This document shows positions 12,666 through 22,763 of a stretch of 64,000 nt of DNA, piece after piece. The stretch's first letter is position 1. Each line of letters opens with the position of its first letter. Source of the DNA: Bimastos eiseni (taxonomy: Eukaryota; Annelida; Clitellata; Crassiclitellata; Lumbricidae). The DNA lies in contig OY365822.1 in the NCBI GenBank assembly GCA_959347315.1, positions 7,422,493 through 7,486,492 of the forward strand. Direction: 5' to 3'. Made by a program: the position numbers and the translations under genes. The notes under the pieces were generated by a model, which did no database searches, was not told the DNA's origin, and saw nothing but the letters and a program-made list of their open reading frames with translations.

Positions 12666-15600
12666 ACTCTCTCTCTCTGTCTATCTCTTTCTTTTTCTCT
12701 TTCTGTCTCTGTCTGTCTGTCTCTGTCTCCCTCTCTCTCTCTCTCACTGTATTCTAGCAATCGGGTTTTAAGACTCAAAGCAGCGACCACACATAAGCTG
12801 GACGCTGTGCTTAGCTTTGAAGTAGGGCTTAGAAATTTCGAGATTACGATTATGTTAATTTAATCGGTAATTATGCCCTGACGAGAAGATCTCAAAGTAG
12901 GTTTTTGTGTTCCAAAGAGACGTGGGTGGTGACGTAGGGACCTTGAATGCTATCACTCCATATCCAGGACTAGAATGCGGAGTTCCTGTGTGTGAAAGGA
13001 CAGCTATTCGTCCAGCTAGCCCACGTTACCTTTTATTATTATTACGGTATTACCTTATTACATCATACCCCAGCCTCCGGAGAAAAGTGGATGGCGGAGA
13101 TGGAGGACTTTCTAATTGAACCAACTTAGACTCAGTCAACAGAGCCCATTTGCTGCATCCAGCCGACATCGGTTGTACAGCTACGTCTGCTATTCCTTTG
13201 AGTAGATCTCGTTTTCTGTAACCACTGGCTTGACCACGAGTTTTTACGGCTTTGTGATTTCTTTTGTTGCGAGGTTATGTTTCTGTTTGCCCTGACCCGT
13301 TTTTGAACTGGTTTATGACTTTGACGTTTCTCTGAGTTTCTTTGACGGATCAAATATGTGTTGGAGCTGTATGACTTTAGCATTCTGTTTTAGAGTTGCC
13401 AGGAAAGTCTGTGTTTTGACTTTGATATTTCGTCTGAACTGCACTATGACTTATGACTTTGACGTTGTACTGAATTTACTATGACTTGCTGGAGTCATGA
13501 CTATCAGATTGTCATGACTTTCAGATTGTTATGACTTTCAGATTGTCATGACTATCAGATTGTCATGACTTTCAGATTGTCATGACTTACTGATTTGGCT
13601 GACTTTTACTGAGACTGTCTCTGAGTTATGACTTAGATGATTTTGACAATTGTCACAAAGTTATGCCAAGGTTTACTAAATTTACTGACTTAGACAATTT
13701 TTTTAATTTGGCTAAGACATTTCAATTGAAGTTTATGACTCTGGCTATAACTTTGCCTCTCAGAATGTCATCTCGTTCGGATGACATTGACTAAGATGGT
13801 GTTGACTAAGATGATGTGTACTAAGATTATATTGACTAAAATGACACAGATTAAAATGACATTGACTAAAATGACATCGACTAAGATGACATTGACTAAG
13901 ATGACATCGACTTAGATGACATTGATTAAGATGACTAAGATGACATTGACGATGTGGCGTATTGTCTGCATCTATCCCTCTTTCAAAATGACTTTTTTTC
14001 TCTCTGTTCAACTTGGACTTGAGTTTCTTACTAGACTATTGTAACTGCCAATGAGCAACTCCTACAAGTTGATTTTATAAAATTTCAATGATTAAGACTT
14101 CAAAACTGAATCTACGACTATTTGGTTCATTAGGAGACTTGAATGTTGGATTTTGATGGTGTGTTTACCGTGACTACCATTAATTAACTGTTTAATTAGG
14201 CTGATGATTAAGTGTCTGCTGTTTTCTGTACTACCATAGGGAAATCGTTAAAGACGGTCTCCGCCTTTCAGATGAAGCCTTCATCAACTCCAAAGCAGAA
14301 TCAACATCCGGGTCAACCGACCTTGTCTTCAACTGGTTCCACGCTTCTCAGCCAAATACAACAGAGGCCTGTAACCAGCATAGCCGCTTCAATACCTCAG
14401 CAGACGAAACCCGAAACCAGCGTCCAACCGTCCTGGATAGCAGAGGCTTCGAGGAACCAGTCAACGCTTCCACCGAAAGGAGGAGAGTTGCAAGGGGACC
14501 AGATAGTGCTTCAGTCCACTGGTGCACTGTCTGCAATGCCACAGATTACCGTTGTGGCAGGCAACGAGGAGGAGGACGCGGTGAGTGGTGACGTGTTTTG
14601 AAGGTGGTGTTACATGTCATGCCCCCATGGCATTTACCAATTGACCAGTTCTGTCTTGGTTCCAACCAGACAACCTGGAGTTTGTCTTGCATACAACTTT
14701 TGATACATATGATACATCGTTATTGCACAAATGTGGGGAGCTTTGTTCTAGAATTATTATTGTCATTACTATTGTTGTTATTATTACTTTTATTGTTAAT
14801 ACCTATGTTGTTATTGTTATTTTCAAGGGTCTATTAGAAGGGGATTATGAAATCGACCTTGCTTTTGTTCAGAATTGAGAAGGATTACCTGGATTAGATA
14901 TTGTATAGTATAGTTATTGTATTACCCTATGTAATCCACGTAATCGTACTCTGTTGCTGTTGCTTCTAGTTTCCAACTAGCGACTCACATTCCATGAAGA
15001 GCGTCAACGATGAATTTGAAGTTCTGCAGCATCTAAGAGATGACGGTGGTGCTTCATCGCCCTTTGCAACAAACCTCAGTCGTCTCTCGGCCATGACGGT
15101 ATATTTGTGTGCAAAGTTGCTTGGGGTTGTTTCAATCTGGGGTTGATTAGTTTGGGGTTGCTGTTTCAGTTTAGGGTTTCTGTTTTGGGTTGTTTTAATT
15201 CTGGGTTGTTTAATGTTGAAGTTATGCATAACAGTTTGCAATCAACTATGGTAATTTTCATGCATTAACTGATATGTTTTATCAGGGCAGCACGGAGAGC
15301 GTGATGAGCTATTACAGCTGTGCTGGGGAAGTGAATTATGGGAAGATTGCTGTAACCGGAGAAATTCAGTTTGGCATCAACTACAATCTGAAGACGAACA
15401 ACCTCGAGGTTACTATCCGAAGATGCAAGGATCTTGCCGTAGCAGACCCAAAGAAGAACCGCTCAGATCCGTTAGTGTCGCTTCTATTAATAACGATGGT
15501 GGCGGTGGTGGTGGTGATGATGATGATGATGATGACAATGATGATGACAACGACAATGACGATTATGATGATGATTAGGTCCGGTGATGATGATGTTCGG

Positions 15601-18600
15601 TGATGACGACGACGATAATGATGATGATCAAGATGATGATGATGATGGTGGTGGTGGCAACGATGACGACGACGATGACGACGACAACATGGAACATCTA
15701 TGGGAGTTAACGAACATATTTCAATAATCGATAACTGTTCCTGAGAAACTTAGCATACAAATGGGAATCGTTTCGTCACTAAGCGCAATGTTGCTACTGG
15801 TTACGGCCAACTGGGTTGCTAAGGGACAAAAAATGCACAAACAAGTCCAATCCGTGTCTGGCTTATGGAGGCCTTCTAGAGCTATAGCATCCTTGACAAT
15901 CCTTTGGAGGTTTTTTAAATCCTGATCTGTCGTGTAGGCCACTGGTATAGTCGCCTATATCAGTGATTCTCAACCTGTGGGGCGCGACCCACAAGTGGTT
16001 CGCAAAGGATATTCAAGTGGGTCGCCAACTTTTCTTTGAAATCGCATTTTTTTCACTGAAAAATATTGTCACGTGAATGTAATGCGCTATATTTTCTATA
16101 GATCGTTGCCTTGTCAGTGTTGCTGCCATTTTAAACTACGCATACATCTGGGAGACCGGCTGTTCAGTTACGATTACACTCAAGACTAAATAATTATAGG
16201 AATAGGCTCTGTGTAAATAATGACTTCAGTTTGTGTGTAACCAACATCAGCCCACGTATTGACTTCTATATACTGACCAGAATGCAAGCCCCGCCATCTC
16301 ATTAACAGTTTTTATGTCTCAATGTGAGTCAAGCAATAAAGATTTTTTTAAATATTATTTTTTTTATCACATTATGTAATTTTATTATGATTTATTTATA
16401 GTTTTGTTATACGCTATCATGGTTAGTCGTACAATACATTGATGCGTGACTTGCTGATTTAACAAAGATCACATAATATGCAAAGTTTAAAGTGGATGGG
16501 AACGCGTGGGAACGGCGTTCCCACTGCCCTTGAAATCCAGTGTCTGAGTTCCCACTGCTCACAATGCAATGGAACCCTCGGAACGCACGTGTTCCAATAA
16601 AATCCTTCTTCGGAACGTCCGTTCGGTAACGACAACTAATTCATGACTTATGAGTCTTATTTAGAATTACTTATTACAGTGTGTTCGCTGTCCACTTGTA
16701 AGCAGCTTTACACTAACGACATGTAGGCCTATAAGGCCTTAAACCGGGTTTGTTAACGGATCACTATAATAATGGGGAGGGCAGAGGAAGATGAGGAGTG
16801 GTGGAGAACAGAAGATGGGCGAGGATTAGAACGGAGGGAAGGGCTAATGAGGATGGGAGTAATAAGCGAGGAGCATGGAAATGGGACGAAGTGTTGAAAT
16901 CGGAGAGGATGGGCAGGTGAGGAATGAATGATAAGGAGGTGGAGAAAAATGTTGAGGGTAGTGAAGGGGAGGAGGGAAAGATGAGGGGATTAGCATCGGA
17001 ATTGAATGAGAATACAATTGATAGTAATAGACGGCGGAAGGAGAGGATCCATGAGAACAGAAAGAAAGAGGAGGGGACGAGGAAGAGGCAGAGGATTATA
17101 GATGGTGAAAGGGAGTGGAAGTTGAGGGGCATTGGCAGAAGTGTTGGCCTACTCTCCTTGAAGTCAGGTACGGTAGCCATCACATATTGCATTGTATTGT
17201 ATTTAAATCTCTTTGTTTATATAGCGCCTCTCTCAGCGCACACCAATCGCTTCCATATAAAAGAAATTCGTCCTGAGAAAGGACAAGTTCCTCTAGTATT
17301 AATTTCAGCAGCACTATCTTTGTCCATCAATGATTACTGTTGGACAGAAAAATCGAAGCTTTCTTCAACAAGAAATTGAAACGTCAAAACGGAAGCTTTG
17401 TAAAAGTTGGGAGCCGGGGAACCGCTACACATTCCTCCTCAAATGCAAGTGCATTCACTGGACCATAGGGTCTATCCTCAGAACGTGTAGCTATCAACCC
17501 GCCCACTCCCAACTATCTCATATACGCGTCGCAATACTTATAAAGTAACCTATCAATACCTCCTTAAATAAAGGTGTCTAAGAGTATAATTACCTTAATC
17601 AACTGTCAGCTGCGCCTTATTTTTGGCAATCAATTATTGGACTTAAAGGAAAGTAGTTTTATTTACTCACAAAATAGCAGTGTTAAATGGTAAATAAGCT
17701 AAAGTAATAATAGCAATCATAATTGTTATTGTAAATTCAATAAACACATGTACGATGCCACCTGGCGATTCGTGTGCGCGACACCTCTCAAAAGAGTGTA
17801 CAATTTTAGACTTAATTAAGATTAATTTCACATCAATTATATTAGGGATTATTTGTAAGTTGTGCTGTGTGACATATCTACGTATTTTGCAAAACCAAAG
17901 TTTACAGCACATTGTATCGTCAACGATCATACCTGCTTCATACCTCGAAGCAGTGTCTACTTTAAGCTTTGATTTAATTGCGTCGTTAATGTGGTATAAC
18001 GTGATTACCGTCGTTTACTGTCCTTCGGAATCCAGATCAGTGGCAAGTTAAATTAAATTTAACGACATAATTACATCTGAAGTCATTGATTGAAATTGCA
18101 GGGCTGTAATTACCCCAACCCGATGCACTAAGGGCCTATATGATGCTTAGTAATATCATCATGAGCTGAACTATTGCCTCTGTTAGCGTGACAATGCGAT
18201 GTAAACTGGAAGAGTCGCCAGTGATGGGCCCATACATTCACGTGGAGCCAAACAACGGATCCCAGTTGACAAGCTGACGGACGAGGTGGATGTTCAAATA
18301 TCTAGACGTTGACTTCTTCCGCTAGACCTTGGTCGGGAGTGCCTTCGAGTAGGAATCTTTAACGGGTGCTAAATAGATTCCAATTGATCGATGTGTACAA
18401 GCGGTGGAGGGGTTTTCTGTTTAGTTACGTGAAATGTTATCTGCTGCCCGACAAATCACGAACTGGGAAACGGAAGACACACTGCAAGAAGAACACGCTG
18501 AATCCAATCTTCGATGAAGTTCTGAAGGTAATAGACAATGAGGGGTGCTGTGTTTGGACAGAGGTTGCCTTAAATTCTTAAAATTGTGTTTTTCTTTGTG

Positions 18601-21415
18601 AAATTTTTACGTGTGTTTGTTCTTTCTTTCTTCTTTCCGGTCTTCTAGTGTTTTTGTTTAAATCAAGATTGAGCATTTCAATTTCAAGTCGTCTATTTTG
18701 TTTTTTAAATCAGGAGTGTTAAATGTTTTTTTGATGGAGGGTAGCTCCGCGTACATTTCGTGGATCCCCTCCCCATGCGTACGTGCATCTGAACTCGACC
18801 CCCCACCTTGCATTGGTTGAAAGCTAAAGGCATCTAAAAAACATTGATTTTACTATAGGCTATTCTTTTTTTGTTGAGCATTATATTTAACAGTTTAAAT
18901 TTGTTAACCGTTACAAAGAAAAACAGTTTTAATGCTACATAAAATCGATTAAGCAGGAATATAGTCAGTGATTGAGTGTGCAGTTCTTATTTTCATATTT
19001 CGTATTGTGGACTTCATAATTAGACAAATGTATTTGCGTACGTGCATATTTTCTGAACCCTCCCCCACCGTACGCAAAATCGCCGAAACTCGAAACCCTC
19101 TTCCCCTCGCTGCGTACGTAATAATTATGTGGACGGCCCTGTCCTTGAAAGATAAAACATATTGTTACTAGTGATTGTGAATTGGAACTGAGTTATAACC
19201 TGGGTTCCTCTGTTCATAGTTTTCTGTGAAGAGAGGCGAGATAGAGTCACGGACTCTGAGCATCATGGTCTGGAACTACGACAGGTTCGGTCGCAACGAC
19301 TTCCTTGGAGAGGTTGACCTTCCGGTGACCTCTGAAGTCCTACAGGACACATCACTCAAGTGGTACAAGCTCGGCACCAGGGTAGGCTTATTTTCTTATA
19401 GGGTAGGCTTATTTTCTTATAAGGTAGGCTAATATTCTCATAGGGTAGGCTTATTTTTTTTATAGGGTAGGCTTATTTTCTTATTGGGAAGGCTTATTTT
19501 CTTATAGGGTATGCTTATTTTCTTATAGGGTATGCTTATTTTCTTATAGGGTATTCACATTTTCTTATAGGTTAGGCTAATTTTCATATAATTATGGGCC
19601 TAAGGCTTATTTTTTTAATGAAGGGTAGGCTAATTTTCTTCTAGGGTAGTCTTATCTTCTTATTTGTAAGTCATTTTTTTTAATGAAGGGCAGGCTTTCT
19701 TATATAAAACTCATTTTCATATAGGGTAGGCTTATTTTTTATGTAGGGTAGGCTTATTTGCTTTATGCACAAGTTAATCAAGTACAGTTGTATTGTATAC
19801 TGCAAATGGAAGTATGCATTAACTAACAGAAATTCCTGAAGGTGCTACATAACCTTGGGTTGAATTGGAATAGGTTGCTGCCCCGATGGCATCGATTCTG
19901 GCTTACAAGGGCGACCTGGATGTCAGCCTTAAGTACGACAATGCGAGGCGCGTCGGAGGCAAGATCCTGTCTGTTATGGCCAGAGGAGAGCTCCAGGTGC
20001 TGGTCAAGCAGGCGAGGAATCTAACTCCGTTACGGTCCAGCGACGCTTCGGACCCATTCTGCCAGGCGTAGGAACAGAACTTACTCTCTAGTCTTAAGTC
20101 TTTTAGACGCGACCATTGTTGTTGTTGTAGTCATTACAGTTTATTTTTGTCGTTGTTGGTTTTATCATCGTCGACATTATCGTCAATATCATTGTTGTCA
20201 ATGGGCTGTGTGGAATTGTCTATCTTTTTGGTCAAATGTGGTTGGCCTTGATTTCTGTTGTTATTCATTGAGATATAGGTTAAGCCTTGTTTTTTCGTGT
20301 ATGATTGGCTGGGATTTTAGTGTAGCCTGGTTTTCTTGTGTATGATTGGCTGAGATAGGGTTTAGCCTGATTTTCATTGGTATGATTGGCTGATATTTTA
20401 GTTTAGCCTAGTTTTATATTGTATGATTGGGCTAGATATTGGTTTGGCCTGATTTTCTTTTAAATGATTATCTGGTATTTTTTAAAGCCTTGTTTTCTGT
20501 GTTATGATTGGACAAGATGTTTTTAGCCTGGTGTCTGTTGTATGATTATCTGAGATTTTAGTTTAGCCTAGTTTTATATTGTATGATTGGGCTAGATATT
20601 GGTTTGACCTGGTTATCTTTTAAATGATTGGCTGGTATTTTGTTTAGCCTAGTTTCCTATTGCATGATTGGCTGATAATCTGTTGCTCTGTGTTTGCCAT
20701 TGGTAGGTATCTGTTGCCAAATCGTTCAAAACACGATAAGCAGAAAACATCAGTCGTCAAGCACAGTTGTAACCCAGTCTGGAACCACACATTTATCTTC
20801 GAAGGTCTGTCGGACGACGAACTCAGAGAGTCGAGTCTTGAGCTGGCAATCTGGGACCACGATCGACTCACGAGCCACGAGTTTCTTGGTGGAGTTCGAC
20901 TCAACTTGGGAGCAGGTAACTCGCGTTCAGGCGATGTAACATGCTGAGTGCAGATGATGAACTTAAGAATGAGGATAGTGACATTGTAACATAATATTAC
21001 AAATGATGTATACTTGGTTTCAGGACCATTTCTAATCAGAAGTGTATATGCCATTGAAAGGGCATGCTTTTGGCTTTCTACTGCTTGGGGTTGAATGATG
21101 GGCTTCTTCATAACTTAGAAGCACTGCAATACCTCAGTGTGCCTGTGTACTTTTCTACACGTGACTATCAAATTTCAGTCATACGGCAATGTGTCATGGT
21201 GACAATGGTATGAGATGATCATCGCCATGGCAATCACCATGATGATGACCTCATAATGGTTTTGGTTTATTCTAGGCAGAAGTGGTGGCAGCAGTGTGGA
21301 CTGGATGGACGCCAAGGGAGACGAGATGTCGCTATGGCAGGCGATGTTAGATCGACCCAACACGTGGATCGATGGCACCCTCCTCTTACGTGTTCACATG
21401 ACGCCTCGCAAGTGA
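1..21415 (+). CDS. SYTL: Synaptotagmin-like protein (SYTL/Slp), 3' part of gene, ten exons
   Basis: Exons at 1-60, 3335-5848, 14240-14580, 14970-15098, 15286-15470, 18425-18527, 19220-19381, 19874-20067, 20707-20915 and 21276-21415 all have AG/GT borders. The joined length is exactly 1345 codons including TGA, so every intron phase agrees. The product is an acidic, Ser/Asp-rich linker of about 1000 residues followed by C2A and C2B. The Slp hallmark [14 protein letters not shown] is present in C2A, and a matching [14 protein letters not shown] in C2B. Known family role: Slp proteins bind Rab27 through an N-terminal helical domain and dock vesicles at the plasma membrane through their C2 domains. 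The Rab-binding exons are not in the window. The linker is unusually long for this family. The gene converges on the NSD gene. The family call is firm; orthology to a particular SYTL1-5 is not resolved. Confidence 0.93.
61..3334 (+). other. SYTL intron, AT-rich
   Basis: No coding signal. Holds a (GT)n microsatellite at about 1559-1612 (ORFs across it are shadows) and a LINE-type tail on the minus strand at about 2310-2400 (AATC repeats then TGCCTCTTCAAGATATCTAC). A tRNA-like promoter remnant with GGTTCGACCC lies near 2463. Confidence 0.6.
3335..5848 (+). CDS. SYTL: SYTL giant linker exon (2514 bp)
   Basis: One uninterrupted exon of about 838 codons between TCCCATCAG and a consensus GTAAGT donor. 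It encodes a disordered, acidic, Ser/Thr-rich region with no globular domain. Near the end it has [15 protein letters not shown] and Ser/Pro-rich stretches ([14 protein letters not shown]), which look like phosphorylation-type linear motifs. Slp linkers between the Rab-binding and C2 domains are known to be variable; this one is far longer than usual. The donor leaves phase 1, matching the acceptor at 14240 (joined codon CGG, Arg). Confidence 0.88.
5849..5961 (+). CDS. Alternative read-through C-terminus of the SYTL linker exon
   Basis: If the GTAAGT donor at 5849 is not used, the frame stays open for 37 more codons to TGA at 5959-5961. The acidic tail ends in [14 protein letters not shown]. 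Such an isoform would lack both C2 domains. The tail has the same composition as the upstream coding exon rather than the AT-rich intron, so it may be a used alternative end or retained old coding sequence. No transcript evidence is available here. Confidence 0.35.
6962..7160 (-). mobile_element. 5'-truncated LINE 3' end
   Basis: Read on the minus strand it encodes a typical reverse-transcriptase ORF tail ([20 protein letters not shown]). It then has CTTGAAGAGGCGCTATATAA and a short (ATTG)n tail. This is the signature of non-LTR elements of the L2/CR1/Jockey type whose 5' part was lost. Confidence 0.75.
7774..8064. mobile_element. MITE-like element, GGCGGCGATC family, copy 1
   Basis: Termini are inverted: CTAGTGGCGGCGATCTC at the left and GGGATCGCCGCCTCTGG at the right. 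The inner side has GACTTGTCCCCCTCGACCCC, shared with copy 2 at 11811-11962 in the other orientation. The interior is AT-rich and longer than in copy 2. Confidence 0.6.
8195..8335 (+). mobile_element. LINE 3' end fragment
   Basis: Ends in GTGAGAGGCGCTTTATAAAT followed by (AATAG)n, the same terminal module as the other LINE ends in the window. The upstream coding part is short and decayed. Confidence 0.5.
8895..9340 (+). repeat. AT-rich tandem repeat, about 130-bp units
   Basis: CGATAACTTAAATTGCTGAT with TTATAATTTTCTACTGAAAT recurs three to four times with divergence. One unit is interrupted by the 45-bp sequence at 9061-9105 that also occurs at 27541-27585. Confidence 0.75.
9900..10170 (+). 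repeat. Interspersed repeat fragments
   Basis: Begins with a LINE-type tail in reverse (TTTATATAGCACCCCTCCAA). It is followed by GGGCCCACGCACAAGCGTGG and CAACGGATTCC, related to 18180-18370, and then (AAT)n. Not coding. Confidence 0.45.
10573..10632 (+). repeat. TA/CA microsatellite
   Basis: Alternating TA with short ACACAC interruptions. The ORFs over it are low-complexity shadows. Confidence 0.9.
11440..11615 (+). mobile_element. LINE 3' end
   Basis: Decayed reverse-transcriptase tail ([11 protein letters not shown] in one frame) followed by CTGAAGTGGCGCTATATAAA and a short (GATTAC)-type tail. Same family as the LINE end at 6962-7160. Confidence 0.6.
11811..11962. mobile_element. MITE-like element, GGCGGCGATC family, copy 2 (152 bp)
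   Basis: Starts CCAGAGGCGGCGATCCCG and ends GAGATCGCCGCCTCTGG, a clear terminal inverted repeat. The interior is C/G-rich (GGGGACAAGTCCCCCACC). No target-site duplication could be assigned with confidence. Confidence 0.75.
12060..12281 (-). mobile_element. tRNA-derived SINE, copy a
   Basis: On the minus strand: GGCCGATTGGTTAGAG (A box), a diverged B-box region, CTTGAGCAAGTCCTT core, GCAATTGC, and a tail with AATATCAAATTTCAGAATAA-type sequence. Same family as 43857-44085 and 62288-62512. Confidence 0.8.
12555..12752 (+). repeat. (CT)n-rich microsatellite
   Basis: About 200 bp of CT, CTGT and CTCC repeats. The opposite-strand Glu/Arg ORF is a shadow. Confidence 0.9.
13490..13600 (+). repeat. 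17-bp tandem repeat
   Basis: TCATGACTTTCAGATTG is repeated about five times, with a CTATC variant. Confidence 0.85.
13780..13945 (+). repeat. 15-bp tandem repeat
   Basis: Units of GACATTGACTAAGAT, about ten copies with small variants. The minus-strand ORF of CHLSQ repeats is its translation shadow. Confidence 0.85.
14240..14580 (+). CDS. SYTL: SYTL linker exon
   Basis: Acceptor CTACCATAG, donor GCG|GTGAGT. Enters with two bases of a codon and leaves at phase 0. The peptide is Ser/Thr/Gln/Pro-rich linker, starting [10 protein letters not shown] and ending NEEEDA. A second frame is also open here, but its phase does not fit the neighbouring exons. Confidence 0.82.
14970..15098 (+). CDS. SYTL: SYTL exon just before C2A
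   Basis: Acceptor TTGCTTCTAG, donor ATGACG|GTATAT; 43 codons, phase 0 to 0. The peptide starts [11 protein letters not shown] and ends NLSRLSAMT. It leads directly into the [11 protein letters not shown] segment at the start of the C2A exon, the order expected of Slp proteins. Confidence 0.88.
15286..15470 (+). CDS. SYTL: SYTL C2A domain, first exon
   Basis: Acceptor TTTTATCAG, donor CC|GTTAGT. Encodes [20 protein letters not shown], then loop 1 of C2A with two acidic ligands (the Asp of AVADPKK and the Asp of RSDP). It leaves two bases of the Pro codon that opens the next exon's [10 protein letters not shown]. Confidence 0.93.
15471..18424 (+). other. SYTL C2A intron
   Basis: Starts with a (GAT)n/(GTG)n tract at about 15490-15690. 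Holds a hAT-like end at 15958-16040 and a purine-rich GGA tract at about 16765-17110. A LINE-tail fragment lies near 17205-17260, and at 18180-18370 there is an interspersed repeat related to 10020-10140. No exon was found. Confidence 0.6.
15958..16040 (+). mobile_element. hAT-like element end, partial
   Basis: CAGTGATTCTCAACCTGTGG then GGCGCGACCCACAAGTGG and GTGGGTCGCC, the usual look of non-autonomous hAT termini. No matching right end was seen. Related to the complete element at 26666-26971. Confidence 0.55.
18425..18527 (+). CDS. SYTL: SYTL C2A domain, second exon
   Basis: Acceptor TCTGTTTAG, donor AAG|GTAATA. Encodes [18 protein letters not shown], then [13 protein letters not shown]. 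The basic, Slp-specific strand is clear. Ends at phase 0. Confidence 0.93.
18735..19143. mobile_element. MITE-like fragments, TGCGTACGT / GTGGACGGCCC type
   Basis: Two related blocks, GCGTACGTGCATCTGAAC near 18777 and GCGTACGTGCATATT-like near 19035, with CCCC-rich interiors. They end at TGTGGACGGCCCTG near 19130-19143. A diverged relative is at about 46300-46430. Confidence 0.45.
19220..19381 (+). CDS. SYTL: SYTL C2A domain, last exon
   Basis: Acceptor TTCATAG; 54 codons. Encodes [20 protein letters not shown] with calcium loop 3. At the position of synaptotagmin's third loop acid there is Asn (WNYD), while the next two Asp are kept. The donor (AGG|GTAGGC) is the first unit of a 21-bp minisatellite, so shifted donors are possible. 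Confidence 0.92.
19382..19760 (+). repeat. 21-bp minisatellite starting at the SYTL splice donor
   Basis: About ten near-contiguous units of GTAGGCTTATTTTCTTATAG plus G, then degenerate copies to about 19760. Each unit re-creates the AGGGTAGGC donor context of the exon that ends at 19381. Confidence 0.9.
19874..20067 (+). CDS. SYTL: SYTL C2B domain, first exon
   Basis: Acceptor GGAATAG, donor GC|GTAGGA. Encodes [11 protein letters not shown], then [20 protein letters not shown] and ASDPFCQ. In calcium loop 1 the first acidic ligand is replaced (Arg/Ser context) and the Asp of SDP is kept. The GT donor two bases after CAG|GC keeps frame with the next exon (Ala codon). Confidence 0.92.
20068..20706 (+). 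repeat. SYTL intron with degenerate ATGATTGGCTG minisatellite
   Basis: From about 20275 to 20690 the intron is built of diverged units of roughly 60 bp containing TTTAGCCTGGTTTTC and GTATGATTGGCTGA. The array runs almost to the acceptor of the next exon. Confidence 0.8.
20707..20915 (+). CDS. SYTL: SYTL C2B domain, second exon
   Basis: Acceptor CATTGGTAG, donor GCAG|GTAACT. Encodes [27 protein letters not shown] and [20 protein letters not shown]. Calcium loop 3 keeps two Asp (DHD) and has Glu at the last position. Ends one base into a Gly codon. Confidence 0.93.
21276..21415 (+). CDS. SYTL: SYTL terminal exon
   Basis: Acceptor TTTATTCTAG. Encodes the C2B C-terminal helix ([20 protein letters not shown]) and ends in TPRK and TGA at 21413-21415. 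The W-x-W-x-GTL-LR pattern is typical of the Slp C2B end. Confidence 0.93.
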
Positions 21416-21529
21416 CACACGTGTCGATCGTGTTCACATTTGTCTGCCTTCATACCGAGCCGTAGTTAAAGGCACTTTCTGCTTACTTGTTTGCTTTTTA
21501 CATCCTCTCTTGCAATAATATTATTATAG

Positions 21530-21720
21530 CCTGGTTTTATAGCCAAAGGAAAAGCTATTTATATGCTCTCTGCTATTTATAGCCTTTCTGCTATTTATAG
21601 TCTCTCAGCCATTTTTAACCTCATGTATTTAGTCTCTACTATTTATAGTATCTCTGCTATTAATAGCCTCAGCTATTTATAGCCTCTCAGCCGTTATAGC
21701 CTATTCGCTATTTATAGATC
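21530..21720 (+). repeat. TATTTATAGCCTCT minisatellite
   Basis: About ten degenerate 15-20-bp units of GCTATTTATAGCCTCTC. Confidence 0.8.
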
Positions 21721-22763
21721 TTGCTTTGGCCAAGGTTGGACTGAGTAGATTTCTTGAAGAGGCACTATATCAAGTATCATTGATTGATTGATTAATTGAT
21801 CTGTTGTTTATAACATGACTGCTGCTTTTAACACTTTCATGTACTCAAAATACCTGGAAAACCAATGCAGTCATTGTCTAATTGAATTTGCATTTTGGCT
21901 ATTTATAGCAGGTCTTCAGCGTATGACCTGTCTGCTATTTATAGCCTGAATTGCATGTTTGCTATAAAGAATCTCTATGGTATATATATGTGACCTGTCT
22001 GCTACATAGCTCCCACACCATTGTTTGGACTTTGACAGTGCCAGTTCCAAGCCTGGAGAAAGGAGGAGGGTGACATCAAATCATCTTTGATATGGAACGG
22101 CGTCGTTAAAAAATCAACAACACAGGTCCTGTCTGCCATTGCTAGAATCTTCCTCTTCTTCATTCCTGTTCTTTGATACATGTGTTCCTTCTGCTGTTTT
22201 TTGGTCTGTCAAATAATTTTTTGTCTTGTGTTATAATATATTATGTGCATTGTGCTATTGTTCCAGTACCTGTTTTTACATGGTTTGATTTGAGTATGTG
22301 TGCTAATAATGTATGTTGTCTAGATTGTAGTTCATGCGTTGTGCTAATATGCCAAAAGGTGCTTCTCTTGATGGAGAAGTGCATAATGTGAGAATGTTCC
22401 AATGGGTGTGCTATTGAAATACATGCATTCCGCTATTGTCAATTTGCTGTATTTAATTTTATTCTTGTGTTAAATTAAATTAGTTAAAAATAACGACTGC
22501 AGAAAACCAAGAGGATAGAGTGTATCAAGTTTCTGTGCATTTCTTTAAAAAATGTCTTACAACTCCTGGTTTATTTCCATGGTTAGATAGAATGAATCGG
22601 ATGTTTTAAAACGTTTATTTAATGTTACAAATACTACATCCTCCTTTGATAACGTGACCTACCTAAGTTGATGCATCGACAGTTCACAAAGTATGCTTAT
22701 TCTACATCTCTGTAACTCTCAGTAACAGTAACTTGCAGTTATAGGCCTACATAGTATCACAGC

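Larger units (their letters stand above)
5962..14239 (+). other. SYTL long intron, repeat-filled
   Basis: Intron of 8.4 kb (counted from 5849) with no convincing exon. Contains LINE 3' ends, two copies of a GGCGGCGATC inverted-repeat element, an AT-rich tandem array, TA and CT microsatellites, a SINE and two short tandem arrays, listed separately. Nothing is seen in 5962-6960. Confidence 0.6.

Noticed and set aside
14241..14589. Alternative open frame in the SYTL linker exon
   Set aside because: Stop-free but does not agree in phase with 5848 or 14970; the chosen frame does.
16764..17379. ORFs of 142 and 151 codons on opposite strands
   Set aside because: Purine-rich simple sequence; neither looks like a protein nor fits SYTL phases.
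20062..20069. A GC splice donor after CAG in the C2B exon
   Set aside because: The GT two bases later gives correct phase and the expected Ala-Tyr-Leu-Leu-Pro join.
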